This document shows, piece by piece, positions 22,931 to 34,027 of a DNA stretch of 64,000 nucleotides. The translations under genes were made by a program, and so were the position numbers. The stretch comes from Torreya grandis (Eukaryota > Streptophyta > Pinopsida > Cupressales > Taxaceae), in the NCBI GenBank assembly GCA_037957365.1, contig JARHVA010000021.1, positions 7,708,501-7,772,500 on the forward strand, read 5' to 3'. The notes under the pieces were generated by a model. The model did not search any database and was not told the origin of the DNA. It saw only the letters and a program-made list of their open reading frames with translations. The stretch's first letter is position 1, and every line of letters begins with the position of its first letter.

Positions 22931-23249
22931 CTTTTGATTTGATTTTGTGACCTTGGATATGTTTTGACATCTTGATTTTTTTTTTTTTTTGGGCAGAATT
23001 TGGAGTCATGGACAAGACTATAGAAGGTCAAGGGCTCCCTTTTATTAGGACAAAGCATCCATGTGTCATAAAAGGGTTATAGAGGACTTGTTAAGGGGAA
23101 TAGGGTTGAAAGGAATGAGGATTAGAAGGATGGGGATTGCTCAAGGGACGAGCTCAAGTTAAATGTCAAGTGGACGAGTACTCGACTAACAGTAGAATGG
23201 TCACAGATGCGATGCATTAAGAGGCTCAAGTTCTGGTCATCCATCGAGA

Positions 23250-24430
23250 GAGGACAGACGATAAGTCCCTGACCCATACTTGTGCATGATGATGAAAGGT
23301 CTAAGCCAATTAGGGGTGAACTTGCCTCATTTACTTCGCTCCATATTGGTCACATGCTGATTCTCTTTGAGGACGAGGTCTCTAATGTTAAACTCTCGTT
23401 CTCACAGATTTTTGTCATAGGCTCGCTTAATGCAATTTTGATAGGCATGGAGGTGATTGAGGGCAGCAAGACGATGCTCGTCAAGTAGCTCAAGTTGAGC
23501 TAAGCGATCTTGATGAAATTCATCATTGGAGAGAATGCCATGCAGGGAGATGTGGAGAGACAGGATCTATACTTCGAGAGGTAGGACAGCCTCTGTTCCG
23601 TACATGAGAGAGAAAGGAGTAGCACCCGTAGAGGTTCAGATGCTAGTGCGGTAGGCCCACAAAGCAAAGGGAATGTGAATGTGCCAATCCCTTCTTGTGT
23701 CGTTGACCACCTTCATGAGAATTCTAGTAAGAATTTTGTTGGAAGCCTCAGCCTGCCCATTTGCTTGTGGGTAGTAAGGTGAAGAAAAGCTGAGTTTGAT
23801 GCCGAAGGAGTCGCATAATTTTTGGACAGTCTTGTTTTTGAAGGACTTGCCGTTGTCGGTGATGATTTTGTGAGGGACACCGAAATGACAGATGATGTGG
23901 ATGCTGATGAAGTCAACAATTTTATCGACTTTTATGGAGACGAGAGGAATGGCTTCCACCCACTTGGTGAAATACTCAGTGGTAGTGATGATGGATTGAT
24001 GACGAAGAGACGAGTGAGGGTTAATCTCATCGATGAGATCTAAGCCCCATTGAGAAAAAGGCCAGAAATCTTGAGTGACTTGCAAGGCATGGCTAGGGAG
24101 ATGAAGCAGGTTAGAGTGCTGCTGACACTTGATGCAACACCGAACATAGTCGCTACAGTCTTGATGAAGGGTGGGCCAATAATAGCCCAGGCAAAGGATG
24201 CGCTTGGCAACCAAGTTCCCGTTGAAGTGTCTACCACAAATCCCATCGTGGACTTGTTTTATGGCATGAGAGGCTTCAATGGAGGTGAGACAATGAAGAA
24301 GGAGGCCGTCGAAGCCTCGCTTATAGAGAAGACCCCATAGCATGGTATAACGAGCTGTGTGCTTGATGAAAGCTCGCCGCACATTGCTAGAGAGGTTGGG
24401 AGGAATGACAGAAAGAGACAAGTAGTCCAC
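23250..24430 (-). pseudogene. pol: E2 integrase
   Basis: Integrase domain of Pol, which inserts the cDNA into nuclear DNA. A 264-codon open segment (24430-23636) carries the zinc-binding HHCC motif (H61, H68, C99, C102), then D131 in WGLDLID, D192 in ITDNGKS and E228 in PQANGQAEAS. The last two are 35 residues apart, a proper DD35E triad. A stop after AYRTS ends this frame. The C-terminal region continues in broken form to about 23250 (LMYGTEAVLPLE-like, then GDLVLK-like). This is the best-preserved enzyme of the window. Confidence 0.9.
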
Positions 24431-24679
24431 AAGTTGCTTATACCAATCATCTTGTGGACTAGAATTGATAGTGTTGATATAATTGATGTGAGGAGAGATG
24501 TATGAAGGTCATGGTACATGATGCATCATGACAAAAAGTCGAGATGATGATGAAGAAGATGGGATATGCGAAGCAAGAGAAGTCATGGTGTCAGCAAACT
24601 TGTTCGTGGATCGAGGAACAGTCTGCAAGAGGTAATGGTCAAAAGATGCCAAAAGAAGGTTAGCATGGTTTTTATACCT

Positions 24680-24943
24680 TTATAAAACTTCATTTTTGTA
24701 GAGGTATGAATCGTTGACTTGATTGACGATGAGCTGCGAGTCGCTGAAGATGTTGATAGACTTGATGCTGAGAGAAAGGGCAGTTTGAAGTCCCAAAATT
24801 AAGGCCTCGTATTCAGCCATATTATTGGTACAATCAAAGTCAAGCTTAAAAGATAGAGGCATGGGCTCACCTTTGAGTGGGATGAGAATGACACTTTCAC
24901 TCTCACTGAGTTGACATTTGGAGCCGTCAAAGAACATGGTCAT
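24680..24943 (-). pseudogene. pol: E2 second RNase H (Tat-type extra domain)
   Basis: A separate RNase H fold lies between the RT-linked RNase H and integrase. It shows FFDGS (D6), TNNMAEYEAL (E44) and SDSQLIVNQV (D68), the D-E-D residues of the RNase HI family. Published work on Tat elements describes exactly such an additional RNase H at this position. Stops occur on either side. Confidence 0.85.
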
Positions 24944-24989
24944 TTGGTAGACGGTGTCATCGGTGGAAAGTGTGGCGATAGATTCGTCA

Positions 24990-25600
24990 GGAAACTCGCA
25001 CTGCGAAGGTTGATTGTCGGGAAGAGGGGCATCTGCCAGTTGGTCAGTGATGGTTTGCCCCTTGATAGATTTTTACTGCATGAATTTGAGGTCGAACTCA
25101 GTAAACAGCATGAGCCACCGAGCCATACGTTGATTCTGATATGGCTTGGAGTGCATATACTTGAGAGGGTCGGTGTGAGTGATGATGAAGGTTTTGTGGT
25201 TGAGAAGATAGTGGCAGAGCTTGGTAGCAGAAAAGACTAATGCTAAATAGAGTTTCTCGGTATGAGTATATCAAGTTTCATAGTCGACCAGTGTTCGGCT
25301 GATATAGTAAACCACTTGCTCACGGTGATGCTCGTCTCGGTGCATGATCATGGCACCTAACGAATGGTTGGTGGTAGAGATATAAAGGTAGAAGGGTTGG
25401 TCATCTTTAGGTGGAATGAGGACTGGTGGAGAGACCAGATAGCATTTAAGGGCTTTAAAAGCCTCTTGACAGTCCTTATCCCATTTAAAGGTGACGTCCT
25501 TCTTAAGGAGGTGATGAAAAGGTTGGCAGCGGTCAGAAAGCTGCGAGATGAAATGGCGAATGGACTGGAGCTTCCCTTATAGACTACGAAGCTACTTGAG
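24990..25600 (-). pseudogene. pol: E2 RT-linked RNase H
   Basis: On the minus strand broken frames encode segments such as QEAFKALK, SPPVLIPP, YLYISTTNHSLGAM, YYISRTL, KLCHYLLNHK and DPLKYM, the usual connection/RNase H region of Ty3/gypsy Pol, which degrades RNA in the RNA:DNA hybrid. At least two stops interrupt it. It continues directly into the second RNase H. Confidence 0.75.
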
Positions 25601-25639
25601 ATTGGTCAGGGGCGACATCTTGAGGATAACGCAGATCTT

Positions 25640-26390
25640 GACGGGATCTATCTCGATGCCATGAAAAGAAATGATGAAGCCTAAGAGCTTGCCAAAGAGG
25701 ACCCCAAAGACACATTTCTTAGGGTTAAGGCCGACATTGTATTAAAGAAGGTGAGAGAAGATGATTTTGAGAATGGTCAGATGGTCATGGTGAAGCTTGG
25801 ACTTACCGAGAAGGTCGTCCACATAGTCCTCCATGATTTTGTGGAGGAGATCATGGAAAACGTAGGTCATGGCGCGCTGATATGTGGCACCAGCGTTCTT
25901 CAAGCTGAAAGGCATGACTCGATAGCAAAAAGTCCCCCATGGGGTGATAAAGGTAGTCTTGTGCTGATCTTCCAGTGCAATCAAGATCTGGTTGTATCCT
26001 GAAAACCCATCCATGAGAGATAGCATCTCATGATCGGCCATGAGATCAACAAGCTGGTTAATGTTAGGAAGAGGGAAGTCATCCTTGGGACAGGCTAGGT
26101 TGAGGTCGCGATAGTCCGTGTAGATCTAGATCCCCCCAGTCACTTTGGTGACTGGGACGATGTTAGAGACCCACTATGGATAATCGATGGGCTAGATGAA
26201 AGAGATAGAAAGAAGGCGCTGAAGCTCCTCTTTGACAAGGAGCACAATGCTAGGATGCATCTTTCGAAGCTTTTACCAGACAAGCTTAGCCTCTGGTTTG
26301 GTGACAATGTTATGGGTAGCAATGGTGGGGTCGATGCCAGGCATGTCACTGTAAGTCCAGGCAAAGGCCTTGCTATGGTCGAAGAGGAAC
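25640..26390 (-). pseudogene. pol: E2 reverse transcriptase
   Basis: RT copies element RNA into DNA. An open segment (26041-25742) holds LSLMDGFSGYNQI, FITPWGTFCYRVMPF, LKNAGATYQRAM and the active-site YVDD (residues 73-76 of the segment). Upstream, in the same frame but with stops, are FAWTYSDMPGIDP (about 26370) and IYTDYRDLNLACPKDDF. Palm and finger motifs are in normal order. The stops make it inactive. Confidence 0.9.
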
Positions 26391-26499
26391 TGGGTATAGT
26401 CAAGCTACTCCTGGGCGTCTAAAGATTGGCCAATCTTCAAGACATGAGGAACATCGAAAGAAGGGAGGTTAATGTCAATGGTTGATTCATTTAACATAA

Positions 26500-27884
26500 C
26501 CTGGGTCTCAGAAGGGAGAGATCACTGGATGAAAGAGTCATCGGTGCCCATGTAAGAAAGGATGGCGTCATCGTCAATGTAGTGGATAGTGTGAATGGTT
26601 GCCGCCTCATCTTCTATCATGCTGGGAAAAATGAGAGGGAGAGACCTGGACACCCCATCGAGCTGATAGGTTAGGGGTTCCAGGCGGATGGTGCTTATGG
26701 AAAAAAAAACTAGGAGGGATGGAAACCACCGACTCCGTAGGTGAAGGGGGAGAAACGGGTGAGTTTGGAGGAGATTGGTCAATGGTTGGCTCGGGACAGA
26801 GGTCTGAAGGAGCCTGAGTGGGGTCATGATATCCCAGGCCATACCGTTTCTTGGCATCGTCATTGTTGAGCGACTCAATGGGCTGATGGGAGCCCTGCTC
26901 ATAACATCTGAAACCAAAACCCTTCCATGCACACCTGTAAAGGTAAGTGTGTGCAAAGGTGGGGTTGCCAAGAAATGAGAAATCTGATGTGAAAGGTTGG
27001 GGTGAAGAGAGAGGATTGCCATCAGTAGGAGCTTGATTGAGCCCCCCATAGACAAGGTTAGTTCGGAGGTGAGGAGGACCATAAGGCACGACCATCCCGA
27101 TCCGATGGTCATAACTAGGGTTGAGATGAAGGCGTCCATACTCTTGTGGAGTTTGGAACATGTCTAAGGCCAATAAGCGATATTCCCCCAGAGAAAGTCG
27201 TTGAAAGATGTCTTCCATGGGGTCTTTGGTCATCACTTGAAGAGGAGGGGTGAGGGCGACCGCCGATTGCGAACTGGTCAAAGCTTCTGCAGATGGAGGT
27301 GGTGCCGAGGTTGATGGCTTGATAGGAATGAGGACGTCATTTGGACGGTAGGTTGTGTTACAAGTTTTGAAGGGTGAAGGGTCAGCGGGAATGGTGTGGA
27401 CTTGCCCGTCATGCTCAAATTTCACACAACGGTGGAGGGTGGAGGGGACACAGGCCATGGCGCAGATCCAGGGTCGGCCCAGCAACATGTTGTATTGAAA
27501 CTCTCCTTCGATGATATAGAAGAGCTCCGGGACTATGCATGGACCAACACAAATGTGAAGGATGACTGTGCCAATGGTCGTGGTGGTGGTGTCATTGAAA
27601 GAGCGCAAGATCGCATCAGTTTTGGAGACGCAATTCTTGGGAAGAGCCAACTGATCAAAGGCATGAGTGGAGATAATATTGATGCTAGCGCCTCCATCGA
27701 TCATAACGTGTTTAATGTGTGTCCGGTCAACATAGGTAGTGATGAAGAGGGCAGCGTCCTGATCTTCTGTGTTGGATGTGGGAATCTCATAATCACTGAA
27801 TGTGATGGAGGCAAAAAGGGCTAAAGAGTGGATGAGGGCAGCGAGTGGTTGAGGGTCCTCAAGTTGGACCTCTGCTGCCTGCAA
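26500..27884 (-). pseudogene. pol: E2 protease and protease-RT linker
   Basis: A 425-codon open frame (27884-26607). Residues 60-67 are VMIDGGAS, the aspartic protease active-site loop in the DGG form where many relatives have DNG or DTG. YNMLLGRPWI at 131-140 and VPSTLH follow, a hallmark of Tat/Ogre proteases. The remaining 250 or so residues form a proline-rich linker. The linker continues in a different frame to about 26522 (IHYIDDDAI), so a frameshift lies near 26620. The enzyme would cleave the polyprotein. Confidence 0.85.
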
Positions 27885-27887
27885 GGC

Positions 27888-30800
27888 TTAGATGAGGGCT
27901 TGATGATGCTGAGGTGAGGTTTGGATGAGGTCATAGAGGGACATCTTCACGGGTGTTTGGTGAAGCTGTTTCAACATGGAGTCATGAATCACCCCTGAAG
28001 AGGAAGATGAAGAAGGCTGAGATGCACCAAGGATAGAAATTTTAGGCTTGGGCGTAAGAGGTGGCTTGATGAGAGGGTAGGTCCAAGGGATGGCGGCTTT
28101 TTCTTTCGCCTTGTCCTTTTGGGACCTAGTGGTTATATGGATAGCATTGATTTCAAAGATAGGAGGTGAAGAAGGGGTCATGGCCTGCTGGTGAGATGTT
28201 GATGTGGTTAAAGAGGTCGGATGGGAAGGTGTCGAGGTTTGGTCAAGAGTGTCCTCAAGGAGAAGAGTGTCCTTCTCCATATAACGGCAAATAACGGCCT
28301 TGAGGGCACAACAAGTCTCGGTATCGTGTCCTGGCATACGATGGTATAAACAAATCTTCGTATCGTCGAACCAGGAGGGCTTAGACCCGAGAGGTTAAAG
28401 GGCTTGATGGGTGGAAGGGTTATGCTGGAAGTCTGCAGAAGTTGATGCAATATCAATGAGTATGAGCCCATTAAAGGGTCCATGCTAGTTGATATGTGCG
28501 AGGCAGGTGACTTTTGCTTAGGCGAAGTTGGAGGAGGTTTCCGTACCACCTTATGGGTTGAGGGTGTAGTGACAGGCAGAGATGGCACTTTCTTCGTGTG
28601 AGGTACCACCTTTTTAGGAGAGGGTAGGCTGGAGGTAGGCAGAGGAAGCAAAGGAGGCAACTGGTTTTGATTAGAGGTCAGAGTGGGAAGGACTCTGGTC
28701 AGGGTCGAAGGATGGGGGCCTAAAATGGAAGGCAATGGTGACAGGGGAGGAGGCATTCGCTTCTGTGGTCTGGCAGTCTTCTTCGACTTGGTTGGAAGAC
28801 TATTGTTGGTCGAGGTTTGGTATAAGTCCACCTTCACTTGTGGGTGAGTGAGGGTAGAGACAGGGTGAATGCCAAGTGATTTGATAGGTTTAGATGGGGT
28901 AGATGTGAGTTTTGGTTTTGATGGGATTGGTTGAGGTTTAGAAGAGGGAGTTTGGTCTTTGTTGAGAGTCTGAGGAGATTCTGCCTTGAGAGGATTGGCA
29001 GCATGAGATGAGAAGGCACGGGTATGCTGAAGAGATTTAAGACAGTCCCATAATACCTGATGCATCACTTTCCTTGAAGGGAGAAGTCTGATTTTCTCCA
29101 CTAATTAGGAAAATGGCTGAGAAGATGTCAGATGAGATTTGAGTTCTTGAGAAGATGTTGACGGTTGCGGGGCTGAAGATGAGATGGGGGTAGCAGTCTC
29201 GATCCCAAGGCATGGTGAAGTTGTGACAGGTTTGTCCTTGATTGGAGACAAAGGGGAGGCAGGTTCTTCCTTGGGTGGAGAAGAAACTAGAGAATGAGGC
29301 TCCTCGAGCGGGTAAAGGGTAGGGATGATGGTGCCCTCCACTTGTGATTGAGGAGTAGGAAGGGCTGGGTCCTCCATAGGTAGCAAGAAGGAGGATGGTG
29401 AGACTGGTGGTGCCGGTAAGGTCGAAGCGTCCTCCAAAATGAGAGAGGTTGGTGGAGAACTAACCGAGGAAGGAGGCTCGTCTACATGTGATGGACTGAT
29501 AGATGGACTCACCTCTTGAGGTTGGTCGGGGATGAAGGGCGAGACCGTATTGACTGTTCGAATGTTGTGTTCATGAGTGTCATCAATTAAGGTCCAAACA
29601 TTATTTTGGGTCGGCGGATGATTGGGGAATGGTTGCTTGAAGATGTCGATGCCCTAATTAGGAGGTGCATTGGGATTATCTAGGACGAGGTCACCCTTTT
29701 CAAGCATGTCTTGGATTATGTTTTTAAAAGTTTTTTAGTTTTTCGTGTCATGTCCTTTAACACGGTGGAAGTTACAGAAGTCATGTTCCCTATACCACGT
29801 AGGGATGGCGTGTGAGGGATCAAATTGTGGAGGTGGTCAGATCTGGGGGAGATTGAGAACCCCCTATTTAACAAGTTTTTCCAGCACAGACGCATATGAT
29901 TCTCTGAGAGGAGTATACCGTCATTGTATGTATCTTTGTTGGAATTGGTGGGTGGCGCTCTGAGATATGGATGGCTCAGGCTGATTGGTTGAAGGCAAAG
30001 AGGATGAAGGTCTGACGACCATAGCGTTAGCTAAAGCTTTAGACTTAGGATTGGATGATGATGGTTTAGAAGAAGAGGAGTCATTGGTCTTAGAGCTGGG
30101 ATTCTTACTCTATAACTTCACTTTATTCTCCTCGATGGCATGCAATTCAAGCTTGTGGGCCATCGTGAAGGCTTCGTCGAAGGTGCGGAAGGTCTGAACC
30201 CTTAAGGTGGAAGAAATATGTCTGGCGTAGGCTTGGGAGAAAAGTTCAATAAGTTTGGGTTGGGGTAAGGAAAAGGAGAGTTGATTGATGAGGCCTCTCC
30301 ATCGAGCAACGAAGTCAACTATGGATTCATCCTCGAATTGGCAGATAGAATAGAGGTCTGTGATCGAGACCTTCTTGGTGATGTTGATGGAGAAATGATC
30401 AAGAAAGAGCTGGGCCAGCTATGTGAATGTGAAGAGGGAATGGCTGGCAAGGGAGCTGTACCAATCAAGCACAACACCAGAGAGGGACATAGGAAATGTG
30501 TGTAAAAGCAACGCATCATCGTGGGTAATAAGGTAACAGGCATGTCTGAATGCCCATAAGTGTTGTTGTGGGTCTTCCTTGCTTTGAAAGCGAGAAAACT
30601 TTAGAAGTTCCCACTGGCTGGGATATGGTCTAATCAAAATAAAAGGATGAATGGGCTCATTGCAAATTTGCTCAATGAGAGAGCATTGTGTGAGCCAGAA
30701 ACGGAGGTCTCTAGGCTAGACATCTTGTCCATCAACATTTTGATGATATTTGCTGACGAATTGATGGATGGAGCACCCCCTAGGTTGTAAGGCACTTGGA

Positions 30801-31500
30801 AGAGGCTAGAGGAGGCATACGACATAGTTGGTTGTCCCTGTGAGGGCACAACGTAGGGATAACTAGTCGTAGGGATAGAAGAGGAGACTAAGGGTGGTTG
30901 GGTAGAAGGCATAGCTAGGCTCGATGTTGCCACGAGAGGTTGGATTGTGGTAACAGGGGCCAATGGATAGGAAGCCACCCTGGTGTTGATAAGAGCAAGG
31001 GTAGGCAGAATAGATACAACCAAGTTTTGGAAGGGAGTGGATAGCGGTTGAGTGGGCTGAGGTTGATAGGGGGCCGAAACCCCGATGGAAGTGGGCCCAA
31101 AGATGGAGGGAGAGGCCACACTTAGAAGGTTGGTTAAGGTCTGGTCGTTGGTCGAGGTGATAGCTTGGGTGTCTAAAGGTTGAACTACAGACATTGTCGA
31201 TACGGCCATAGTCGCAACAAGGGAGGTCGGCATTCTGTAAATTAGATTGCCCAAGGAGTCTTGCATTCGGCTATGTGCGAGATAGTGCTGCAAGGCTTTG
31301 ACGTTGAGGTCCAAGAATCATGCAAAATCTTGGTCCCCTTTTGGGACAATAGGAGTCTGGGGTGGGGTTGGACGAGTAGGAGTTCTTTCAATTTTTGAGT
31401 GGAACTCCATTATAGGATCGGTTATGGATGGGGTAGACGGAAGCGGTTGATGCCTCGCATGGTTGACTAGAGCCTTGGCTTGACTGCAAGTCAGAACCAT
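27888..31500 (-). pseudogene. gag: E2 gag, frameshifted and with stops
   Basis: Starts at 31500 with MVLTCSQ as in E1. A TGA at about 31318 interrupts it where E1 has Arg (GDQDF then R). The frame resumes (31314-30634), shifts near 30690, and the Gag core (PYPSQWELLKF, LSGVVLDWYSSL) lies at 30637-30419. Several stops follow. A first knuckle (FCNFHRVKGHDT) near 29735-29781 has lost its last ligand to a stop. A proline/serine-rich tract (29512-28450) leads to a second knuckle (ICLYHRMPGHDTETC, 28370-28300), reached through a 1-base deletion near 28391-28400. The last open part (28337-27888) ends just before protease. Confidence 0.85.
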
Positions 31501-32580
31501 TCAAGGCAAAGAAGGTTCAGGTTCCAGAAACTGTGTTTTTTAGTTTCAAAAAACTAGGATGGATGCTGGACAGCAAGAAAGCCAGTTTTTAGCTTGCTAT
31601 TTTGGGAAAAAAGTTATGGACAGAGACCGACGTCGGTTTAAAAACCGATGTCGGTGGAAATTTGGTGCCGATGTCGGTCAGATGACTGATGTCGGCGAAA
31701 AAAGGTTGCCGACGTCGGTGGTAAAACTGATGTCGGTGACTGTGCTTTCCAAAAACTTAGAGGATTTGAAAGTTCTTGGAAAGAAGAGAAGAAGAAAAAT
31801 GTCCTCACTAACTCAAACAAGCAGATAGGAACAGAAAAATAGATGGAGATAGGCAGGCCCTAAGCGTTAGATCCATAGGAATAATTTATTAAGATCATGT
31901 TGGCTTATGCCTTAAAGTGTGTTTGGGGAGGTTGGCTTGTAGAAGGGTCCTAGAAGAGGTAGTCTATGGATGGTTTCAGGTGTGTTTAGGCACTCAAGAA
32001 GTCTGGGTTAGGTTCCGTACATGGCCTAGTGCTAAGGAGCAAGCTCCCCTCACTTCACGATCCCAGTGGTAAGCTGGTCTCGCTTAGCCAAAATATACTT
32101 TCCCTATAGTTTAGACTCTGCCAGAGAACAGAGTGGGCTTTCCCCTTGGTGATGAAATCCAAGTAGGATCATCGGGACGGGTAAGGTATCCGCTGGGGGA
32201 TGAAATCCCAGTCGGGCCTTGTCTCAGGTGAGTTTGATGTTTGATTTGTGCACGTGGTTTAGGTTGTGTAACATCAAGTGATCTATGATTAATTTAATAT
32301 GCGTTTTGTTAATTACTAAGTGTGGACTAATGCAAGCACAAGCAGAAATGGAATGCAAAGTGTTTTAAGCCCCAAGTTGAAATGTTAAGTTCGGATGAAA
32401 GCAAGTCGAGAAAGGGTTGAAGGATATGATTTTTGACTAGTCTAGAAATGCAAGGAAAGAAAAGAAAAGTTTTTTTTATTCCTGCTTATAATGTCATTTA
32501 GAAAAGAAGGAAGAGGTGAAAAGGAAGGATCCTAATGCACCCTATATGAAAAGAAGGAAAGAAACCCAAGGGAGACCCTA
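31501..32580 (-). other. E2 leader
   Basis: Untranslated. It shares blocks with the E1 leader, including two hairpins at 32145-32163 (CTTGG/CCAAG, loop ATTTCATCA on the minus strand) and 32193-32211 (CTGGG/CCCAG, loop ATTTCATCC). E2 additionally has the ACCGACGTCGGT-type array at 31621-31740, which I do not find in the E1 leader. Confidence 0.65.
31621..31740 (-). promoter_or_regulatory. Array of ACCGACGTCGGT-type palindromes in E2 leader
   Basis: At least six copies lie within 120 bp. Intact GACGTC occurs at 31629-31634 and 31711-31716; the other copies read GATGTC, the form expected after methyl-C deamination. GACGTC is the C-box core bound by plant bZIP factors, so a role as transcriptional or chromatin target is possible but not shown. 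Related motifs are in both E1 LTRs, both E2 LTRs and the E3 leader. Confidence 0.5.
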
Positions 32581-32600
32581 GGGTCCCACCAGGTGTGCCA
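32581..32600 (-). other. E2 primer-binding site
   Basis: On the minus strand it reads TGGCACACCTGGTGGGACCC, three bases (TTC) after the 5' LTR. Confidence 0.85.
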
Positions 32601-32603
32601 GAA

Positions 32604-34022
32604 TGTTTCTATGCTAAATCACTTTCTACATTCAAAAGATAGAGAAATGAGAAACTAAGAAGAAGGATGAGGGTTTGTACGTACCCGGATTGTAGACGTT
32701 GCGCACCAAAATTTAGACGATAGAAGGTACTCCTCTTTGGCTGTGGAGGAATGACACCTGAAAGAGAAAGACACTAAACATGAAGAATGTTAGAAGACCA
32801 AAGGGTGGACTGCCAAGCAAGAGCTTGGTCCTAGAAGCACAAAGGCTTCTTGGAGGAAGTCAATCCACTATTAAAATAGAATGCTAATTAAAAATAGAAA
32901 ATGATAAATGATGGAAAACAGAAAGAAAGAACTTAAGACAAATGCGTACCTATTTAGAAGTTGTCTGCCTTTACACAGTTGTCGGCATCGGGGGTGTTTC
33001 CAGCGTCGGTCAGGAAGGTCACCGACGTCAGTTAGACTGCCGACATCGGTAGGTGTACTGGTCGAGGTCGGTCGGGGCAGTAGTCAGGGACGGGTCGGGC
33101 CAAGTTTTAAGACTGTGGATAGGGTCTATGGACGTGCAGAATCAAATTGTGGTTTTGTTTGAGGGTCAGGGAGGTCTGTTCAGAGGTCTGAAGGATTGTT
33201 TGGAGGTCTGAGGAATTTGTCTTAGGCTCAAGGGATTGAGGAAGTTGTCTGGGACTAGACTGAAAGGGTGACAGGGCAAGAGGAAGATGGACAGGAAACA
33301 GGGGTCTGAGGAGGCTTTTCAGCCTCTCAGGGAAAGGACAGGGCTAGTGGTAGACAGTGGATAGAATAGATAACTGAAATCAAATGAAATAATGAAATAA
33401 AATAATGAAATTGCTTACCTTTTTTCTTGCTGACTGAAGAATGGAGGAGCTTGTTGTTGGAGCTGTGGAAGCCCTGTTGCAAGAAGAAATGACTGATGTA
33501 GAGTGCCTGTACCTGCTACTGCTGCTGTACGAGGTTGAGAGAAAGGAGGATGCAGATGCCAAAGTGCCAAGAGGATTCTGTTCACGCCAGGGGGTAGAAT
33601 GGTTGCAGAAAACCATTTTGAAGGTCGTCGATGGTGGCAGAACCACCAATGTCAACCGAATAATGACCGACGTCGGCGAGGTCAGAATGGGCACAAAGGC
33701 TAAAATTAGCATCTGTCCATTCTTTCACGCTGCCAGGTCAAGGGGCCATGGGAAAACGGTCACGAGAAGGCTTAAATGGGCGCGGGAGGAAGGATAAAGG
33801 GGAGATTTGGGCCATAAAAGCTAGGAGAGAGGTGGGGGGATCTAAGGAGGGGATCCAAGGTGGCAAGGGTGAGGTGGAAAGGGGGCCACTAAATCAAAAT
33901 GTTTAAGTTATTTTAATTTAATGAATGGAGGGGACTAGGACAAGGGTTAGGATATGGGTCGAGGCGGACAAGGGGGGAGAAGGAAGGATGACCAAGGTGC
34001 AGATACATTTTTGGTGTCTACA
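32604..34022 (-). repeat. E2 5' LTR
   Basis: 1419 bp; on the minus strand from TGTAGACACC at 34022 to the inner TG at 32604. GACGTC motifs lie at 33024-33029 and 33669-33674. CTGCA follows at 34023-34027. Confidence 0.95.
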
Positions 34023-34027
34023 CTGCA

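Larger units (their letters stand above)
21141..23240 (-). other. E2 3' untranslated region
   Basis: The 2.1 kb between integrase and polypurine tract has no coding capacity but holds the same hairpin set as E1 in the same order: three 28-nt hairpins, two 25-nt hairpins, then two double hairpins. The order in both elements argues against chance repeats. Confidence 0.65.
19711..34022 (-). mobile_element. E2: complete but mutated Tat-lineage Ty3/gypsy retrotransposon
   Basis: A 14.3-kb minus-strand element flanked by CTGCA at 19706-19710 and 34023-34027. It has LTRs of about 1.4 kb, primer site, long leader, gag, protease, RT, RNase H, a second RNase H, integrase, a 2.1-kb 3' region and polypurine tract. 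The order protease-RT-RNase H-second RNase H-integrase and the primer site mark the Tat lineage. Every coding domain has stops or frameshifts, so this copy is inactive. It is the fuller relative of E1. Confidence 0.95.

Noticed and set aside
27396..27824. Plus-strand open frame of 142 codons
   Set aside because: It lies antisense to the E2 protease frame, whose motifs are unambiguous.
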